DNA from: Hsuehochloa calcarea
Lineage: Eukaryota; Streptophyta; Magnoliopsida; Poales; Poaceae
Direction of reading: 5' to 3'
NCBI GenBank assembly: GCA_036346395.1
Contig: CM070606.1
Span: forward strand, 21,128,915 to 21,192,914
DNA length: 64,000 nucleotides
Of this stretch, positions 1-10,841 are shown one piece after another. The notes under the pieces are model-generated. The model did not search any database. It was not told where the DNA came from and was given only the letters and a program-made list of their open reading frames with translations. Positions within the stretch are counted from its first letter, which is position 1. Each line of letters begins with the position of its first letter. Position numbers and translations under genes: made by a program.

Positions 1-771
1 GGCCGCCGGCATGTCACACAGCTGCTCGCCCGGTGCCTTCGACCACGGCATCTGCGGCCTGAACCCGACCACGACATCTACGGTGTGCCCGAGGAAGTGG
101 TGGGGGAGGCTGAAAAGAGGAACTCGACTGGGTTCGAAGAAGAGGGGGGCTCACGTTGCTGACACGCTCGCCGAGGGAGATGTTGAAGAGGTGGTTGTTC
201 GTCATGGGGTCGATGAACTCCGACTCTGTGGGGCGGTACTGGGGGGGGGGGAGGTCGCAGAGCCACGCCGGCACAGAGGAATCCGGCGTACTGGCCGCCA
301 CCGGTAGCGGCTGCGAAGGCGACATCGGGGTCGCGGCAAGGGGCTACGGTTTGGGGTGGCGAAGATGGGGAGCGGGGGTTTGAGGCGGAGGGTGATGGGA
401 ATGGGGCGGAGATCGTGAAGACGGAAGCGGGCGGTTGCTTGGTGTGGGGGATGTGGGCGGTTGCCCAGTAGCGAGTCGCGGGTGGGGGAGGGGGGACGAT
501 CGTCCCTGGAGTGAGGTAAACTCAGAATTATAATAGTTAAGAAATGTATGTATCTGTCTTAGACTATCCCTATTCTGAGGATAGCTCCTTGTTAGAATAA
601 CTCTCCAAGATAAGATAATGTCTTGATTTCTGATGTGCTGTATTTCATTTGACCTGGTTTTATGGAAAACTGGAACATTTTATTCTTTACAAGACATGCA
701 CCTTCAGACATATCTTTTAGTTGCCATCTTTCTTTTGCGGGCATGCACTTTCATATTTGTCTTTTTCTCAG
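1..771. other. GC-rich unexplained start, then intron-like AT-rich sequence
   Basis: Positions 1 to about 520 are very GC-rich. They hold a minus-strand open frame (about 14-325, 103 codons, running out of the window) rich in Pro and Ser that I do not recognise. It could be the 5' coding end of a divergent gene or a captured fragment. From about 525 to 771 the sequence turns AT-rich and ends in a good splice acceptor (TTTTTCTCAG) for the exon that follows. No upstream exons of the PGM/PMM-family gene are visible here, so either they lie beyond the window or the gene is a fragment. Confidence 0.3.
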
Positions 772-2566
772 GTTAAACTTTTGAATCAACTTGCTGCTGC
801 CATAACATCAAATCCAAACATTGGTAGTAAAGTTTTGACTGATTTGGTCGAGGGCCTTGAGGAGGCTGCTGTGACAGTGGAGATAAGGTTGAAGATTGAT
901 CAGAATCATGCAGATTTGAAAGGAGGGTATGTTAAACTCTTAACTGCAATTTAGTTCTTTAACTCTTTTCCAAGGAAAGTGCTACTACCAGTTGTCTAGC
1001 ACTACGCTATACACAAACATGGAAATGATTATTGTCATTTGAATGGTCAGTTAGGGTGGATGACATGACAGAGGAGAGTTAGTTTCAGTCTTTCTAAATT
1101 CTAATTGTGAATTCAAGTTGCCTTGCTCCTATATTCTGCATAAGTATATATCCGTTAATCCGGTGATTTCATCTGCATAGGAAATCGATGCAATGCTGCT
1201 CCTGATTGTGAATGCTTCATTTCTAAATTCTAATCCACATTAAGGAAATCTATGTCATGTGAAAATAGGATTGGGGGCAAGGATCGAAATCCCAGAAAAG
1301 GGGGAATTCCTGGTCGCCGGCTTTACTGGCCGGTTACCGGATTTCCCGGAAAAAATCCGGATGAAGTTCGCAAACTGAAATTTGAATTTGCTAAACCGGA
1401 AAAAAACCCGTCCGGTTTTGTAGTTCCCGGTCCCCAACGGTAAGACCGGTTACCGTCGGTAACTGCTGGGTTTCATTCCCTGATTGGGGGCATCACCTTA
1501 CTCTTCATACCCCTGGATTCTTTTCTAAATGTTGGGGATGGCTATGGTACAAACAACTTTTAGCTATAGGATTTTTCTCAAATTTTTCTCCCTTACATTT
1601 TTTTCCACTCCCCCACTCCCACTTGTAAGATGAGTAGTGGATGGTGGAAAAGTTGTATGTAAAGTACATAAGATACAAACACATGTACCATAGTCACTAC
1701 TTCGAAAGTTTACTCGATTTCATTGATATGCTGGCACAACCAGAGATCGAAATCCCGGCCGGTTCCCGCCGGTTACTGACGGTAACCAGATTTACCGGTG
1801 GGAAATGGGATTCGAAATACCAGCCGGAAACTTCAAATTTGAATTCAAATTCAAAATTCCGGCGGAAACATCTCAAATTCAAATATATTTGGACGAATTT
1901 TGACCGAGTTTTTTTCCCCGGGAATTCCGGTTACCGGCCGCCCGGCGGGATTCCCTCCGGAAACGGTATTTTGATCCCTGGGCACAACAATGGAACATAC
2001 ATGATTGAGCTGCGACTACAGAGATGTCTTGTTTGTTATCTGGAAAGACTGCTAGGAGTTCATGGATTTGATTTCTATTTACAGATCCTTCCGTGACTAC
2101 GGAGAATCAGTCTTGAAACATCTGGAGAGTGTGATCAGTAAAGATCCAAATCTCCACAAAGCCCCGAAGAATTATGAAGGCGTATGTCAATATTCTTTGC
2201 ATGCTTTTGGAAGCTGCAGTGTATATTTTGATATATCTACTCTTCTCCAAAATAGCTTTCTGATTGATATTTCATCTCATATTACTACACAGGTAAGAGT
2301 TTCAGGATATGGTGGCTGGTTCTTATTGAGGCTATCACTCCATGACCCAGTTCTTCCCCTTAACATTGAGGTTAGCCTCTCTTCCCTTTTCTCACAACTC
2401 TCAACCCGTAGGAAGCACAAATCTATCACTTGACTGTCATGTAAATACGTGCATATAGGCATCAAGTAAGGATGATGCCATTAAGCTCGGGCTTGCGGTG
2501 CTTGCTGCTGTGAGTGAATTTTCAGCATTGGACATAACGGCATTGAACAAGTTTCTGCAGCAGTGA
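772..2566 (+). CDS. 3' end (last four exons) of a phosphoglucomutase/phosphomannomutase-family gene
   Basis: Four exons join in frame: 772-926, 2085-2181, 2293-2370 and 2459-2566 (TGA at 2564-2566). All introns have GT..AG borders: GTATGT donors at 927 and 2182, GTTAGC at 2371, and acceptors ending at 771, 2084, 2292 and 2458. The joined product contains LTDLVEGLEEAAVTVEIRLK, then DLKGGSFRDYGE across the first junction (phase 2), then the C-terminal substrate-domain block VRVSGYGGWFLLRLSLHDPV, and ends ALNKFLQQ. From memory this matches the C-terminus of the plant plastid-type alpha-D-phosphohexomutase-like family, which interconverts hexose 1- and 6-phosphates or has lost activity. The catalytic Ser and metal loop would lie upstream and are not present. 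The first intron is inflated by two MITEs. No frame break is seen in these exons, so this may be the tail of a live gene or a 5'-truncated copy. Confidence 0.75.
1278..1482. mobile_element. hAT-type MITE, copy 1 (205 bp) in the PGM/PMM intron
   Basis: A 205-bp non-coding unit is flanked by a perfect 8-bp duplication ATTGGGGG (1270-1277 and 1483-1490), which is the target-site length of the hAT superfamily. The termini are imperfect inverted repeats: CAAGGATCGAAATCCC on the left and CAGGGAATGAAACCC when the right end is read in reverse. The interior is made of CCGG/TTACCGG motifs and related AAATTTGAATTT stretches shared with the second copy at 1741-1980. It has no coding capacity, so it would need a transposase in trans. 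Confidence 0.8.
1741..1980. mobile_element. hAT-type MITE, copy 2 (240 bp) in the same intron
   Basis: A 240-bp unit is bounded by a perfect 8-bp duplication GGCACAAC (1733-1740 and 1981-1988). The ends are inverted repeats: CAGAGATCGAAATCCC on the left and CAGGGATCAAAATACC in reverse from the right, matching at 13 of 16 positions. It is the same family as the copy at 1278-1482, with the same CCGG-rich ends and AT-rich core. The two insertions used different target sites and are therefore independent. Confidence 0.85.
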
Positions 2567-2813
2567 AGGATAGCAACGTCGACATCAATCTCCTGCTTTC
2601 ACATGGCTTCTTGCTCGTGTGTGTTGAGGCGGGATCAGATACAAGGCACCAGTATTATACAAAGAAATACTTGTTTTTCAATTATACACGAATATACTCT
2701 TGACATTTTTACTCTGAGCGTGGTTGCGGTGGTTTGGAATGTTTGGCTTTATTTGGCATCTATTTGGTAAGGAAGTACTCCCTCCATAAATGTAAATATC
2801 ATAATATACTATC

Positions 2814-2899
<86 letters not shown>

Positions 2900-3726
2900 G
2901 TATTTTGCAAGACAAATTCAATAGCATTATTTTTCATGTAGTCAATATATATACTTTAACATATATTAATAGTTAAAGTTTTAAAAACTTGAACCGCTTG
3001 TTTAATTTGCTCCGGTAATTGGTTGAATAATATCAATAATAATCAGTAGGCGCAGATTATGGTTAGGCCCTGAATTTGCAAGGCACGTTTATTTTTTAAC
3101 TGCTTTGTGATTGTGATTAAATGAAGTATATCCCTGCTTTGATTGTCGATGCGTGTACATTGTTTATGTGGGTTGCATATTCGTATAGGAATTGCACTAT
3201 TTTCTGTGAAATTCACGTGTTCCAAGTAGTCCTATAGATGTGTCATTTTGCATCCAGTCTCATATATTTTTAGGTATTAGGACACGTTTGAAAGGAAGTG
3301 AGCTCACATGAATTTTGTAGGGAACAAGTGTCTCATCTGGAATTTGCGTTTTCATACCCTTCCGGTGTCCGTAATCCCTTTATCATTCTATTCTTAAACC
3401 AGTGGGGAGTGGCAATCTGGAAGAAAATAAGACGAGCAGCATTTCAGGGGCTTGTGATTTGTGTCAGGGAAGACCCAACAATAGGATAAGCCTAGGCGGC
3501 CGCCTGAGGTCCGTCGACGGAACACCCCTCCCCCTGCCATCCGCCGTGGTCACTGCCACACCGGAGATGGAGAAGAGTCAGCATCCTGTGTCCACGAGCG
3601 TTAGCGAGGTTGAGGAGTTTTGGGGCGTTGTGCCAACGTAAGGGAGAGTTTCGGCATTTTGGTCCGCATGAGGGAGGAGGGCCCAGCCCACTAGGGATGA
3701 AACAAGTCACCTGAGTTCTTCCCCGT
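2567..3726. other. 3' flank of the PGM/PMM fragment; no gene seen
   Basis: After the stop codon comes ordinary AT-rich 3' flank. At 2776-2785 the sequence TACTCCCTCC resembles the terminus of a Stowaway MITE (TA target plus CTCCCTCC), directly followed by the TA microsatellite; no matching right end is visible. From about 3490 to 3700 the sequence becomes GC-rich, with a short unconvincing plus-strand frame, and may belong to the inverted-repeat unit that follows. I recognise no coding sequence. Confidence 0.4.
2819..2895. repeat. (TA)n microsatellite, about 77 bp
   Basis: Uninterrupted TA dinucleotides. Such tracts are hypervariable in grasses and often sit at MITE ends, as the Stowaway-like TACTCCCTCC just upstream suggests. 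Confidence 0.95.
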
Positions 3727-4289
3727 TCACTCGAGGATTAAGTACATTGTTTGCCTTGAACTCTTGATCTAGTCCATTCACTTGAGGATTAAGTAGATTG
3801 TTTGCCTTGAAGTCTTGATCTAGTTTAATGTTCGTTCGTCAATTATAATAACGGATGAAATGTATACATAAAGTGTCAACACCACGCAAAAATCGTTATT
3901 TTTTTCCTTTTGTGGGTGGTTTCGTGCCACGTGAAAAAAATAAACTTTTCCGTGCCACAGGGCGTCCACGCTGGTGGTGTTGCTAGGAAGATGAGATTAG
4001 CAATTTCAGCGACAATTGAAAGATAATGTTTTTTTCCCGCAAAAATAGTACCAAGAATTGCGTGAGAAAGAACCCAAATGCACATAATTAACAGCCCTCA
4101 AGAAAGAAAGAATCGTTGATGCACATAACCGCAAGAATCATGCTCCATAAGGAACCTAAATCCACATATTTTAACATTTCTTGCAAGAAAGAAAGAATCT
4201 TCGACACAAACAAGCTCAAAAATGGCATGCTCCACGCAAAGAACCCAATTCGAACACACAATTGACAGGTCCAAGAAGAGGGGACAACG

Positions 4290-4852
4290 AACTCACATCA
4301 CGTGCGATCGGGAGCTCCGGCCTGCCAAAACTCCGGGGGACGACCTCCACCGCCCACTGCAACGTCGTGCCGAGGTGGCTGCCGCTGGCGACGAAGACGC
4401 CAGCGCAGTAGGGTAGGAACCTCCAACGACGCCAGCGCAGTAGGGTAGGAACCTCCTGTTGGCGCAGAGGTAGCGCCCCGATGCGTCGTGCAGCAGGATG
4501 ACGCCAGGCCCGGCCAAGCCCATCACTATGACCCGCCACATGATGGCCTGGAGCTCCGGCTGGTCGAAGTCGCGATGCGAGGCGGCATGGCGGCAGGAGT
4601 AGAGAGCGGGTAGCAGTGCGCATTGGAGGCGCCGAGGTATCAGTCGTAGGCGCCGCGGGGGAGGACGTGCAGCATGCCGCTGCTTCCCCAGGCGGCGACG
4701 GCTGAGCGCCGCTGCTGCACGGTCCACGCCGCATTGTGCGACGCGCGGTGGGTGTCGAGGAGGACGGACCACCTGTCCTCGCCGGCATGGTGGTACGTGT
4801 CGTGCTCCATGCTCCGCAGCCACACGAACTCCACGTCCTGGAACACCTCCAT
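4290..4852 (-). pseudogene. DUF569 (actin-crosslinking-like) protein, frameshifted
   Basis: The minus-strand start codon at 4850-4852 opens MEVFQDVEFVWLRSMEH, followed by a WSVLLDTHRASHNAAW block. After a frame change near 4640 the reading continues with DFDQPELQAIMWRV and DASGRYLCANRRFLPYCAGV. This order is typical of the plant DUF569 family, beta-trefoil-like proteins of unknown role, which usually open with MEVF and end the domain with an ALQWAVEVVP-like block as here. A 32-bp tandem duplication (4396-4459) doubles the LPYCAGV stretch and shifts the frame again. At least two frame breaks make this a pseudogene. It sits between inverted repeats of a MULE-like unit, suggesting capture. Confidence 0.7.
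4396..4459. repeat. 32-bp tandem duplication inside the DUF569 pseudogene
   Basis: Two adjacent copies (4396-4427 and 4428-4459) begin GACGCCAGCGCAGTAGGGTA and differ only in the last three bases. The unit length is not a multiple of three, so the duplication itself disrupts the reading frame. Confidence 0.9.
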
Positions 4853-5056
4853 TGCTGCTGCAGATCGACGCTCCTCCTCAGCTTTACTGGACCGTTTCTT
4901 TTTTTTTCCACGGGGCACGAAACCGCCCACAAAAATAATAAACGACAGTTTTTGTACTGTATTGACACTTAAAGTATGCGTTTCATCCTATATTGCATTT
5001 GAGGGATAAATACTAAACTAAGTTAAAAATTTAGCAACGAACAATGTACTTAATCC

Positions 5057-5681
5057 TTTACTGGACGATGAGTCGAGAGCGACAACACTAGCGACAACGC
5101 GAAGCTTGAGGGCTGTGGTGACGCCAAACCAGTCACCACCGGTGGCGGCGAGCTGGCGAGAAGCGGAGGCAGAGAGGGCGTGTGCGAGGTGCGACAGCGG
5201 CAACCAGTAGGCGTGAGGCGTTGCACGTGATGGCGTTGGGGCTAGGCCGCCGGCGGCTGCGTCGAGCGAGCGAGCGTGGCACAACGCAGCTGCAAGGTGG
5301 GCAGGCACACACAGCGGGATGGTTAGTAGTTGGTTCTTCTCTCTCGATGCTTGTTGATGTTAATTCTCCTGTCAATTGGTGTTATTAAATTGATGATCGC
5401 GACTCTAGGAGTTTTAGTTGACCCAATTAAGGACTGTTTTGAGATTTAGATGTGGCACATGAGTTAAACTGTTGTGTTGAGAATACCATTGCTATACCGG
5501 GAGAATCTGCTATTGCTCGTCCTATATATGCAAATTCAAGTTGTTTGCCGTGATACTCGTATATATATTGGTTTTTTTTGTTAACCTAGTTTGATTGTCA
5601 TAAATTTATCTATTGTTTAGATAAAGGAGTACAGTATGGTTTTTGTTAATCTAGGTTGATGCTCAAGGACGTAGGACGACG
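5057..5681. other. Flank between the MULE-like unit and the CACTA end; no gene recognised
   Basis: A GC-rich part (5057-5310) has a minus-strand frame starting near 5308 with Ala/Ser/Leu-rich composition (LSASASRQLAATGGDWFGVT). It is unrecognised and may be a further captured piece. The remainder is AT-rich with no features I can support. Confidence 0.3.
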
Positions 5682-5950
5682 CACTACTATAAAAAAAGGT
5701 ATCACAGACGGTTCAAAAACGTCATCACCGACGGTTTTGTGAGACGTTTGAGTTTATTGGTCAGTAATGATATGAGGTCATAACAAATAGTTTTAGAACT
5801 ATTTGTGATCCATACTATCACAGATGGTTGTTAACTCAAAACCGTCTGTGATAGTTGACTATCACAGACGGTTTGTAGATGAAATCGTCTGTGATAGCTG
5901 ATGTATCACATACAATTTTTCCTAAGGAACCGTCTATGATATTCTTTTGT
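5682..5950. repeat. CACTA terminal region with subterminal repeats
   Basis: Variants of ACAGACGGTT and its complement AACCGTCTGT recur at about 5703, 5729, 5820, 5840, 5862 and 5885, with further decayed copies. Such arrays bind the element-encoded TNPA-like protein in En/Spm systems. The motif is shared with the MITE at 31297-31695, implying cross-mobilisation within one family. Confidence 0.7.
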
Positions 5951-6173
5951 ATTGCTAAATCTATTCGTGTTTATTGGTTAGCCTCATGAAATGCTAGCCC
6001 TGCCCCCTGAAATAAGCAGAAACGCAATAAGTACATGTATACATCCAATTCATATTCATTTCAGAAACAAGCACATCCATTTCACAAATCAATTAACTCA
6101 AATGAGCTAAAATTAACCATTCATGAACAAATACACACATATACCATTAAGTTTAATATTATCCCGATCAAGT

Positions 6174-6395
6174 TCAATCCACATTGCGAAACTCCCTTTT
6201 TGGGTTTATGACCTCACGCAACAAGAATGACACAAACTGTCCTCGAATTGATATGAACTCAGCCTGTTCCAACAAAGTTGTAGCGATGGTCACAACCCAA
6301 GGATCATTGGTCATCGTGGAACCAAGGAGTAGTTGCATGTTGTGGTAAACATAGTATCCACAGGTATTGCTCGGCAACTGCTGGTGGCACTGCAA
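6174..6395 (-). pseudogene. Ulp1-like cysteine protease C-terminal piece of CACTA ORF
   Basis: The frame includes CHQQLPSNTCGYYVYHNMQL and ends REVINPKREFRNVD. The Q..(6)..CGYY pattern is the catalytic Gln and Cys neighbourhood of C48/Ulp1 proteases that grass CACTA elements carry as an accessory domain. The catalytic His and Asp would be upstream and are not seen, so this is a remnant or a last exon. It lies close to the 5682 end, which fits a C-terminal position on the minus strand. Confidence 0.55.
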
Positions 6396-7083
6396 AAATA
6401 GAATATGTTAGTTCGAGAGGTATTATTACGAAGTGTTATATAGGATTAATGTGTACTAGCGAATACATGTAAATTTAGAGCGTCTCCAAGGGAGCTGATC
6501 CCTCCGTTGGATCTCCCTCCAGTAGCAACGTACATGGCAAACGACATACGTGATTCTAAAAAGTTAACCTTAGCCATTGCAAAGGAATGAAATACTACAA
6601 TAGAGTTTATTTATAGAGGAAATGTGTTTACTTGATGATTAATTAGCGGACAACTATGAAGTTGTGTTTGGCCCTCTTTAGGGAATCAAGATATATTACC
6701 TTATTCCATTTTGGTATAATTACTATTAGAATCCAGTGGAACCTACACATGTATGTAACATGGTCATTAAACTTAAGTTTGTGTTGCTTATAAAGTACAA
6801 GTCAACAAGTATGGCCACTAGTACATCACTTATCCCTGATTGTAGGATAAAAGTATGAATTCCTTCTTGCGGTGAGCCAGTAATGACGTCGTCATGTAAT
6901 CCTTGATAAAGGATGCACCCTCCTGGATGTTTTACAGGGAGACCAAGTGTGGGTCGAGGAAATCTACAAGTGATTTCCTTGATCTGGTTTCTTCGATCAT
7001 GTATCTATATATATGTACAAAAGCAATGAGCTATATGTGATATTTATCAGTATTACAGGAATGTAGACCGTGATTGTACACAC

Positions 7084-7593
7084 TTATAGTGTCCAGCATC
7101 GCATGAGTGAGGCGTTGAGAGCATCGGGGTTGAAGAGTAAGAACAAGTCCTCGAATGTCACCGTGAAGACACAGTCTTGAACCTCGTGGTGAAAATGATG
7201 CGGCTTGAACTTGACATTGACACCCGAGCGTCGTTGTCTATCCATATTCTTGGCTTGTTCCATGTACCATACATGCAATCTCGTGTAAGCCATTCCTAGG
7301 ATTTTGAAGCGCTCCACCGTCTCGACCAACGGCAAGAAGGGGGTATAATTGGGCTTCTTCGATTTGCCCTTGTCGTCTTGCTTTTTAAAGGTTGACTTCA
7401 CGGGAGTCGACCGGGCACGAGGTGTAGATGCATCTGATGCACCGGTCCCTTGCCGTATCAGTGTAGGTAACTTTAGTGCATGTAGCTCCCATGTTCTTCT
7501 GGGATCTCGAACGATTAGAAAATTTCCATCACCAGCGCAACTTTCCGAGCTTCGGTCAAATCCTTCCACGAATTGTAGGTGATCTTGACCCAT
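7084..7593 (-). pseudogene. CACTA-element accessory protein, segment upstream of Ulp1 domain
   Basis: About 169 codons are open, with a Ser/Lys-rich linker (KKQDDKGKSKKPNYTPFLP) and a tail FEDLFLLFNPDALNASLMRC. In rice CACTA proteins a similar (F/L)xDLFxLFxxDALDxSLxRCW block directly precedes the Ulp1 catalytic region. The stop just after CWTL and the 690-bp gap to the next piece suggest an intron or decay. The assignment rests on recalled similarity. Confidence 0.45.
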
Positions 7594-8325
7594 TCTCGCA
7601 ACTATTCGACCATTCTCCTAATACGACAATCGCCGATGAGGATTGAGAGGGGTCCCAGACGCATCGACATCCATGATGGTAAATCGGCTATCGGGCCTTT
7701 TTCGATATTCCTCTTCTATCGCGCTTGGATTTTCCAGAGGACAGCACATCAGACGCATGAGGCGACAATGACAGAGAATGAGCAGACGACATTTTCAGAA
7801 GAAATAGAACTTCTGACACGCATGAACATATTATCATAAGATTCTCTATGTTATATAATTACTTATTATACATGCATGCTACATATAAGAAGATAATTTT
7901 GTAAAGTTATATAATTACTTATTATACTTGAAATATAATACCTTAAGTATAAGTATGCGATGTTCATCAATTCAACATCCTAGAAAACTATTTCAAATGA
8001 ATGACATAATTGCAGTAAATATGCATGCTTGGTAGAAATGACCATTAGGGTAATAAGCATGTGAATCTTTCAAGTCATTTAAAATAAATAATATGCTCAA
8101 CATACACAATATGTGCACAATAAAAATCAACATAAAGCTAAGATTTAGAAGATTGGTTATTGCTCTCAAAAGGCTAGTTGGATAAGATTTAAACTTGGCC
8201 ATCACATCACTCATGCCAAATGTAATCATAAATTGAATATGACACTTTATAGATTAGGCATTGAGCTCAAAATAAAACTTGCTAATTGTGGATATCATGG
8301 GGATATGATCCAGATCTTAGGATAA

Positions 8326-9992
8326 TGTGACAATTGGCAATGGCGTTAACGGTTTGTCGTTTCGCGTGTTTTCGCATTCTGATCTTGATCGGGCTTGAGA
8401 CGGCCCGATCGGCCTAAGCGGCGTCGACCGATTTAAGATCGGTCCAACCGCCTAAGCGGCGGTCGGACCGCAATGTCAGAAAATGGTATTTTGAGCTGGG
8501 CCAAAAATAGAGGGTGTAGGCAAGAGAGGATATTCTATTGCACTTGGTCCCATAATTTTTGGAGTCTCCAGTCAAAAGTTCTATTGGATTGAAATTTCCA
8601 GTAGGTTTCGGTTTTCAGGTTGAAAATCAGCTAAGTCATTATCGGCGGTCCGACCGCCAGGTGTGGCGATCGAGCCCCCTAGCGATCGACCGGTTTTCAC
8701 TTGGATCGTCGCCCGTCGTGGCGGTGATATTCGGTTGTTAGGTCGAAGTCATGAGTTTCACGACATATATGTTGCATGATGCATGTTTTGACTAACATGG
8801 GTCAAGTTGTGAAGAACTTGTTCCCAAATTCGGTTTACTTGTCTATTGTTGTACAGGTTGTTTGGTGGTCAACGACGGTCAACGGGGAGGATGATCGGGA
8901 CTAGGCTTGGAGAGCTGAGGTCCAGAACGATCGACGATGCCGGGTGAGGTCAATGAACTCAAGCGTGGTGCAAGATGGACAAGGGTGACCTAGTGGCTAA
9001 TCCGAAGCGCAAGATGGCGCAAGGTGTAGCTAGTTAGGTTAAGGGGAGTTAAAGACGGTGCATTAAAATACGTGCGTATGTGTCCCGTTTGTTTTGGGCC
9101 TTAACGGGAGCCCAATAGAGTCAAACTTCTAGAAGGTCTAAGCCTCCACTATAAATAGGGGAGGGAGGTGGCTGCACCTCTGCTTCGTCTCTTTTGCTAT
9201 TTTTGTAAACCCTAATTTTCTTAGGGAGAGCTTTTGTGGAGGCTAGAGTTCTTGATAGTTTGTTGTGATTTTCATGCTCTTGGATTGAACATTGTCCTCC
9301 ATTGATGGAGAGGTTGTAAGCCCATATCATATCAATCAATCAAAGGAAAGTTTGATCAATGTTTTGTCTCATTGCGTTCTTTCTCTATATTTGATGATTT
9401 TGAGTCTTTCTTTGATCCGTGAGTTTTTGATTGAATTCTCCGCATGATATAGCTTACTGTGGCATGTGGGAACATATCTAGGATCATCTTGATCATCAAT
9501 CACCTACGAGCAAGATTTTGGATCAAGTTTTCGTTTTGACCTGGTTTTGAACCCTTCTTTGATCAATCGGAAAAGGATTGTTATCCTTCCAAGAATTATC
9601 ACAATCTTCGATTGGAATAGGTTCCTGATATTATAGAGAAGGTGTGTTCCATGTTTCATCAAGTTTGGATTAGTAGATCAAACGTTTCATCTATTTGCAA
9701 CTTCTTCATCGAAATTTGTTTGATCTGCTCGAGGCCAGTGATCGATCGGCGAGTCACCGGTCAGACCGGTAGGCAATCGGTTCGATCGCCAGTAACACAG
9801 CGGTCCGACCGGTAGTGCATTGATTTGTTTTAATCTTTGTTGATTTTGTCGTATTGCTTAGGGGTTTGATTTGGATTCAATATTAGTCTTCCGCTGTACT
9901 GATATACTGATCTTTGTAGCTTCCATAGCTACTGGAGTGAAATATTATTGAATCAATTATTTGTGAAAAAGTGAGTGTGCTCCTATTCACCA
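8326..9992 (+). mobile_element. Probable LTR-like segment H (solo or truncated LTR)
   Basis: There is no coding sequence over about 1.65 kb. A promoter-like TATA box (ACTATAAATAGGGG, about 9149) is followed by a leader with AAACCCTAATTTTCTTAGGG. The segment has several GC-rich inverted motifs of the type GGTCGGACCGCC and CGGTCAGACCGGT (about 8400-8470, 8645 and 9755-9810), common in rice LTRs. It ends in GTGCTCCTATTCACC, a string often found at LTR 3' ends in grasses. The start TGTGACAATTGG at 8326 is a guess. No target duplication is evident and its right edge abuts the truncated integrase of element E. Confidence 0.35.
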
Positions 9993-10796
9993 CCCTACGA
10001 GGCGCTTGGAGAGCCCAGCCAGCAAATTGCCATTGGCACGCTCTACGGCCCCATTCGACTCGGGGTGGCCGACAGATGCAAAGCATATATTGGTGCCAAT
10101 GCTCTGGCAGAAAACTCTGAAGGCCGCGGAATCAAACTGTGTGCTGTTGTCGGTGACTATGTCCCGGGGCACCCCATATCGACACACAATGTTCCTCTAA
10201 ACGAACCGTTGTGCCCCCGAGGCCATGATTTTGGCTATTGGTTCGGCCTCGACCCATCTGGAGAAGTACTCGATGGCGACGAATGCGAAGCGCAGGCTGC
10301 CCTTGGCGGTGTGATAGGGGCCGATGATGTCGAGGCCCCATCGTGCGAAGGGCCATATTGGAGCAAGTGGCTGTAACCGTGCAGGTGGGGCCTTGGACTG
10401 ATGGCTGGCCCATTGGCACCCCTGGCAATGCTGCACCAAGTTCTGTGCGTCCTTGAGCGCCGTAGGCCAGTAAAAACCTTGGCGAAAAGTTTTTCCCACG
10501 AGGCTCCGCGGTGCTTGGTGTGCTCCGCAGAGTCCCTCGTGTACTTCTCTCAGGAAGGATTGCCCCTCGACCTGGGAGATGCACCTCAGCAATGGGGCGT
10601 AGACACCTCCCTTGTATAGCTGGCCGTCGATGATACAGTAGTTGCGGGTTCGGTGCTTTAGGTGGGTTGCCTCGGCTGCTTCGTCGGGCTCTTCTCCTTC
10701 AAGGTAGCTTCGGATAGGGTCCCGCCAGTCCGTTGCACCGACCTGCAGAACTGGCCGCGACTCTCGGGCCGGTGATGTCCCCGGTGCCACATCCAC
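9987..10796 (-). pseudogene. Element E integrase (zinc-binding and DDE core), truncated
   Basis: Two overlapping frames hold an HHCC zinc-binding module (HEGLCGAHQAPRSLVGK, then CQGCQWASHQ), the core block GLDIIGPYH (first catalytic Asp), VTDNSTQFD (second Asp) and HPESNGAVERANG (catalytic Glu). A frameshift near 10190 separates the first Asp from the other two. The protein ends at KRLVGW followed by stop at the junction with segment H, so the C-terminal DNA-binding part is missing. It would insert the cDNA if intact; this copy cannot be functional. Confidence 0.85.
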
Positions 10797-10841
10797 TGCT
10801 TCGAGTTCAACCCCTTGTGCTTCCGGGGCGGTTGATGGTTC

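Larger units (their letters stand above)
3727..5056. mobile_element. MULE-like unit with long inverted repeats enclosing a captured gene
   Basis: Two long diverged inverted repeats face each other. The left arm is about 3735-3942 and the right arm about 4909-5056 in reverse. Matching blocks, outer to inner, are GGATTAAGTACATTGTT, GGATGAAA followed by AAGTGTCAA, and GGTTTCGTGCC. Long terminal inverted repeats around a captured host-gene piece are the hallmark of Pack-MULEs; the DUF569 gene at 4290-4852 fills the interior. The left arm also carries a roughly 53-bp tandem duplication (3727-3776 and 3780-3826). I could not define the outer ends or a 9-10 bp target duplication, so the class is an inference. 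Confidence 0.5.
5682..8325 (-). mobile_element. Partial CACTA (En/Spm-like) element, coding strand minus
   Basis: The left end begins CACTACTATAAAAAAAGG at 5682. It is followed to about 5950 by many direct and inverted copies of a TATCACAGACGGTT-like subterminal motif, as in grass CACTA elements. Inward lie two minus-strand coding pieces of the Ulp1-type accessory protein (7084-7593, then 6174-6395). No opposite end (TAGTG) is visible before the LTR-like segment at about 8326, so the far part is missing, truncated or beyond nested insertions. The remaining 6400-7080 and 7600-8320 sequence is AT-rich and non-coding. Confidence 0.6.

Noticed and set aside
4216..4968. 250-codon minus-strand open frame taken as one gene
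   Set aside because: It is mostly an out-of-frame reading of the DUF569 pseudogene (Arg/Pro/Ser-rich), only its C-terminal part being in the true frame.
7993..8229. Hydrophobic 78-codon minus frame as a small membrane protein
   Set aside because: AT-rich CACTA interior, no supporting signal; composition alone explains the hydrophobicity.
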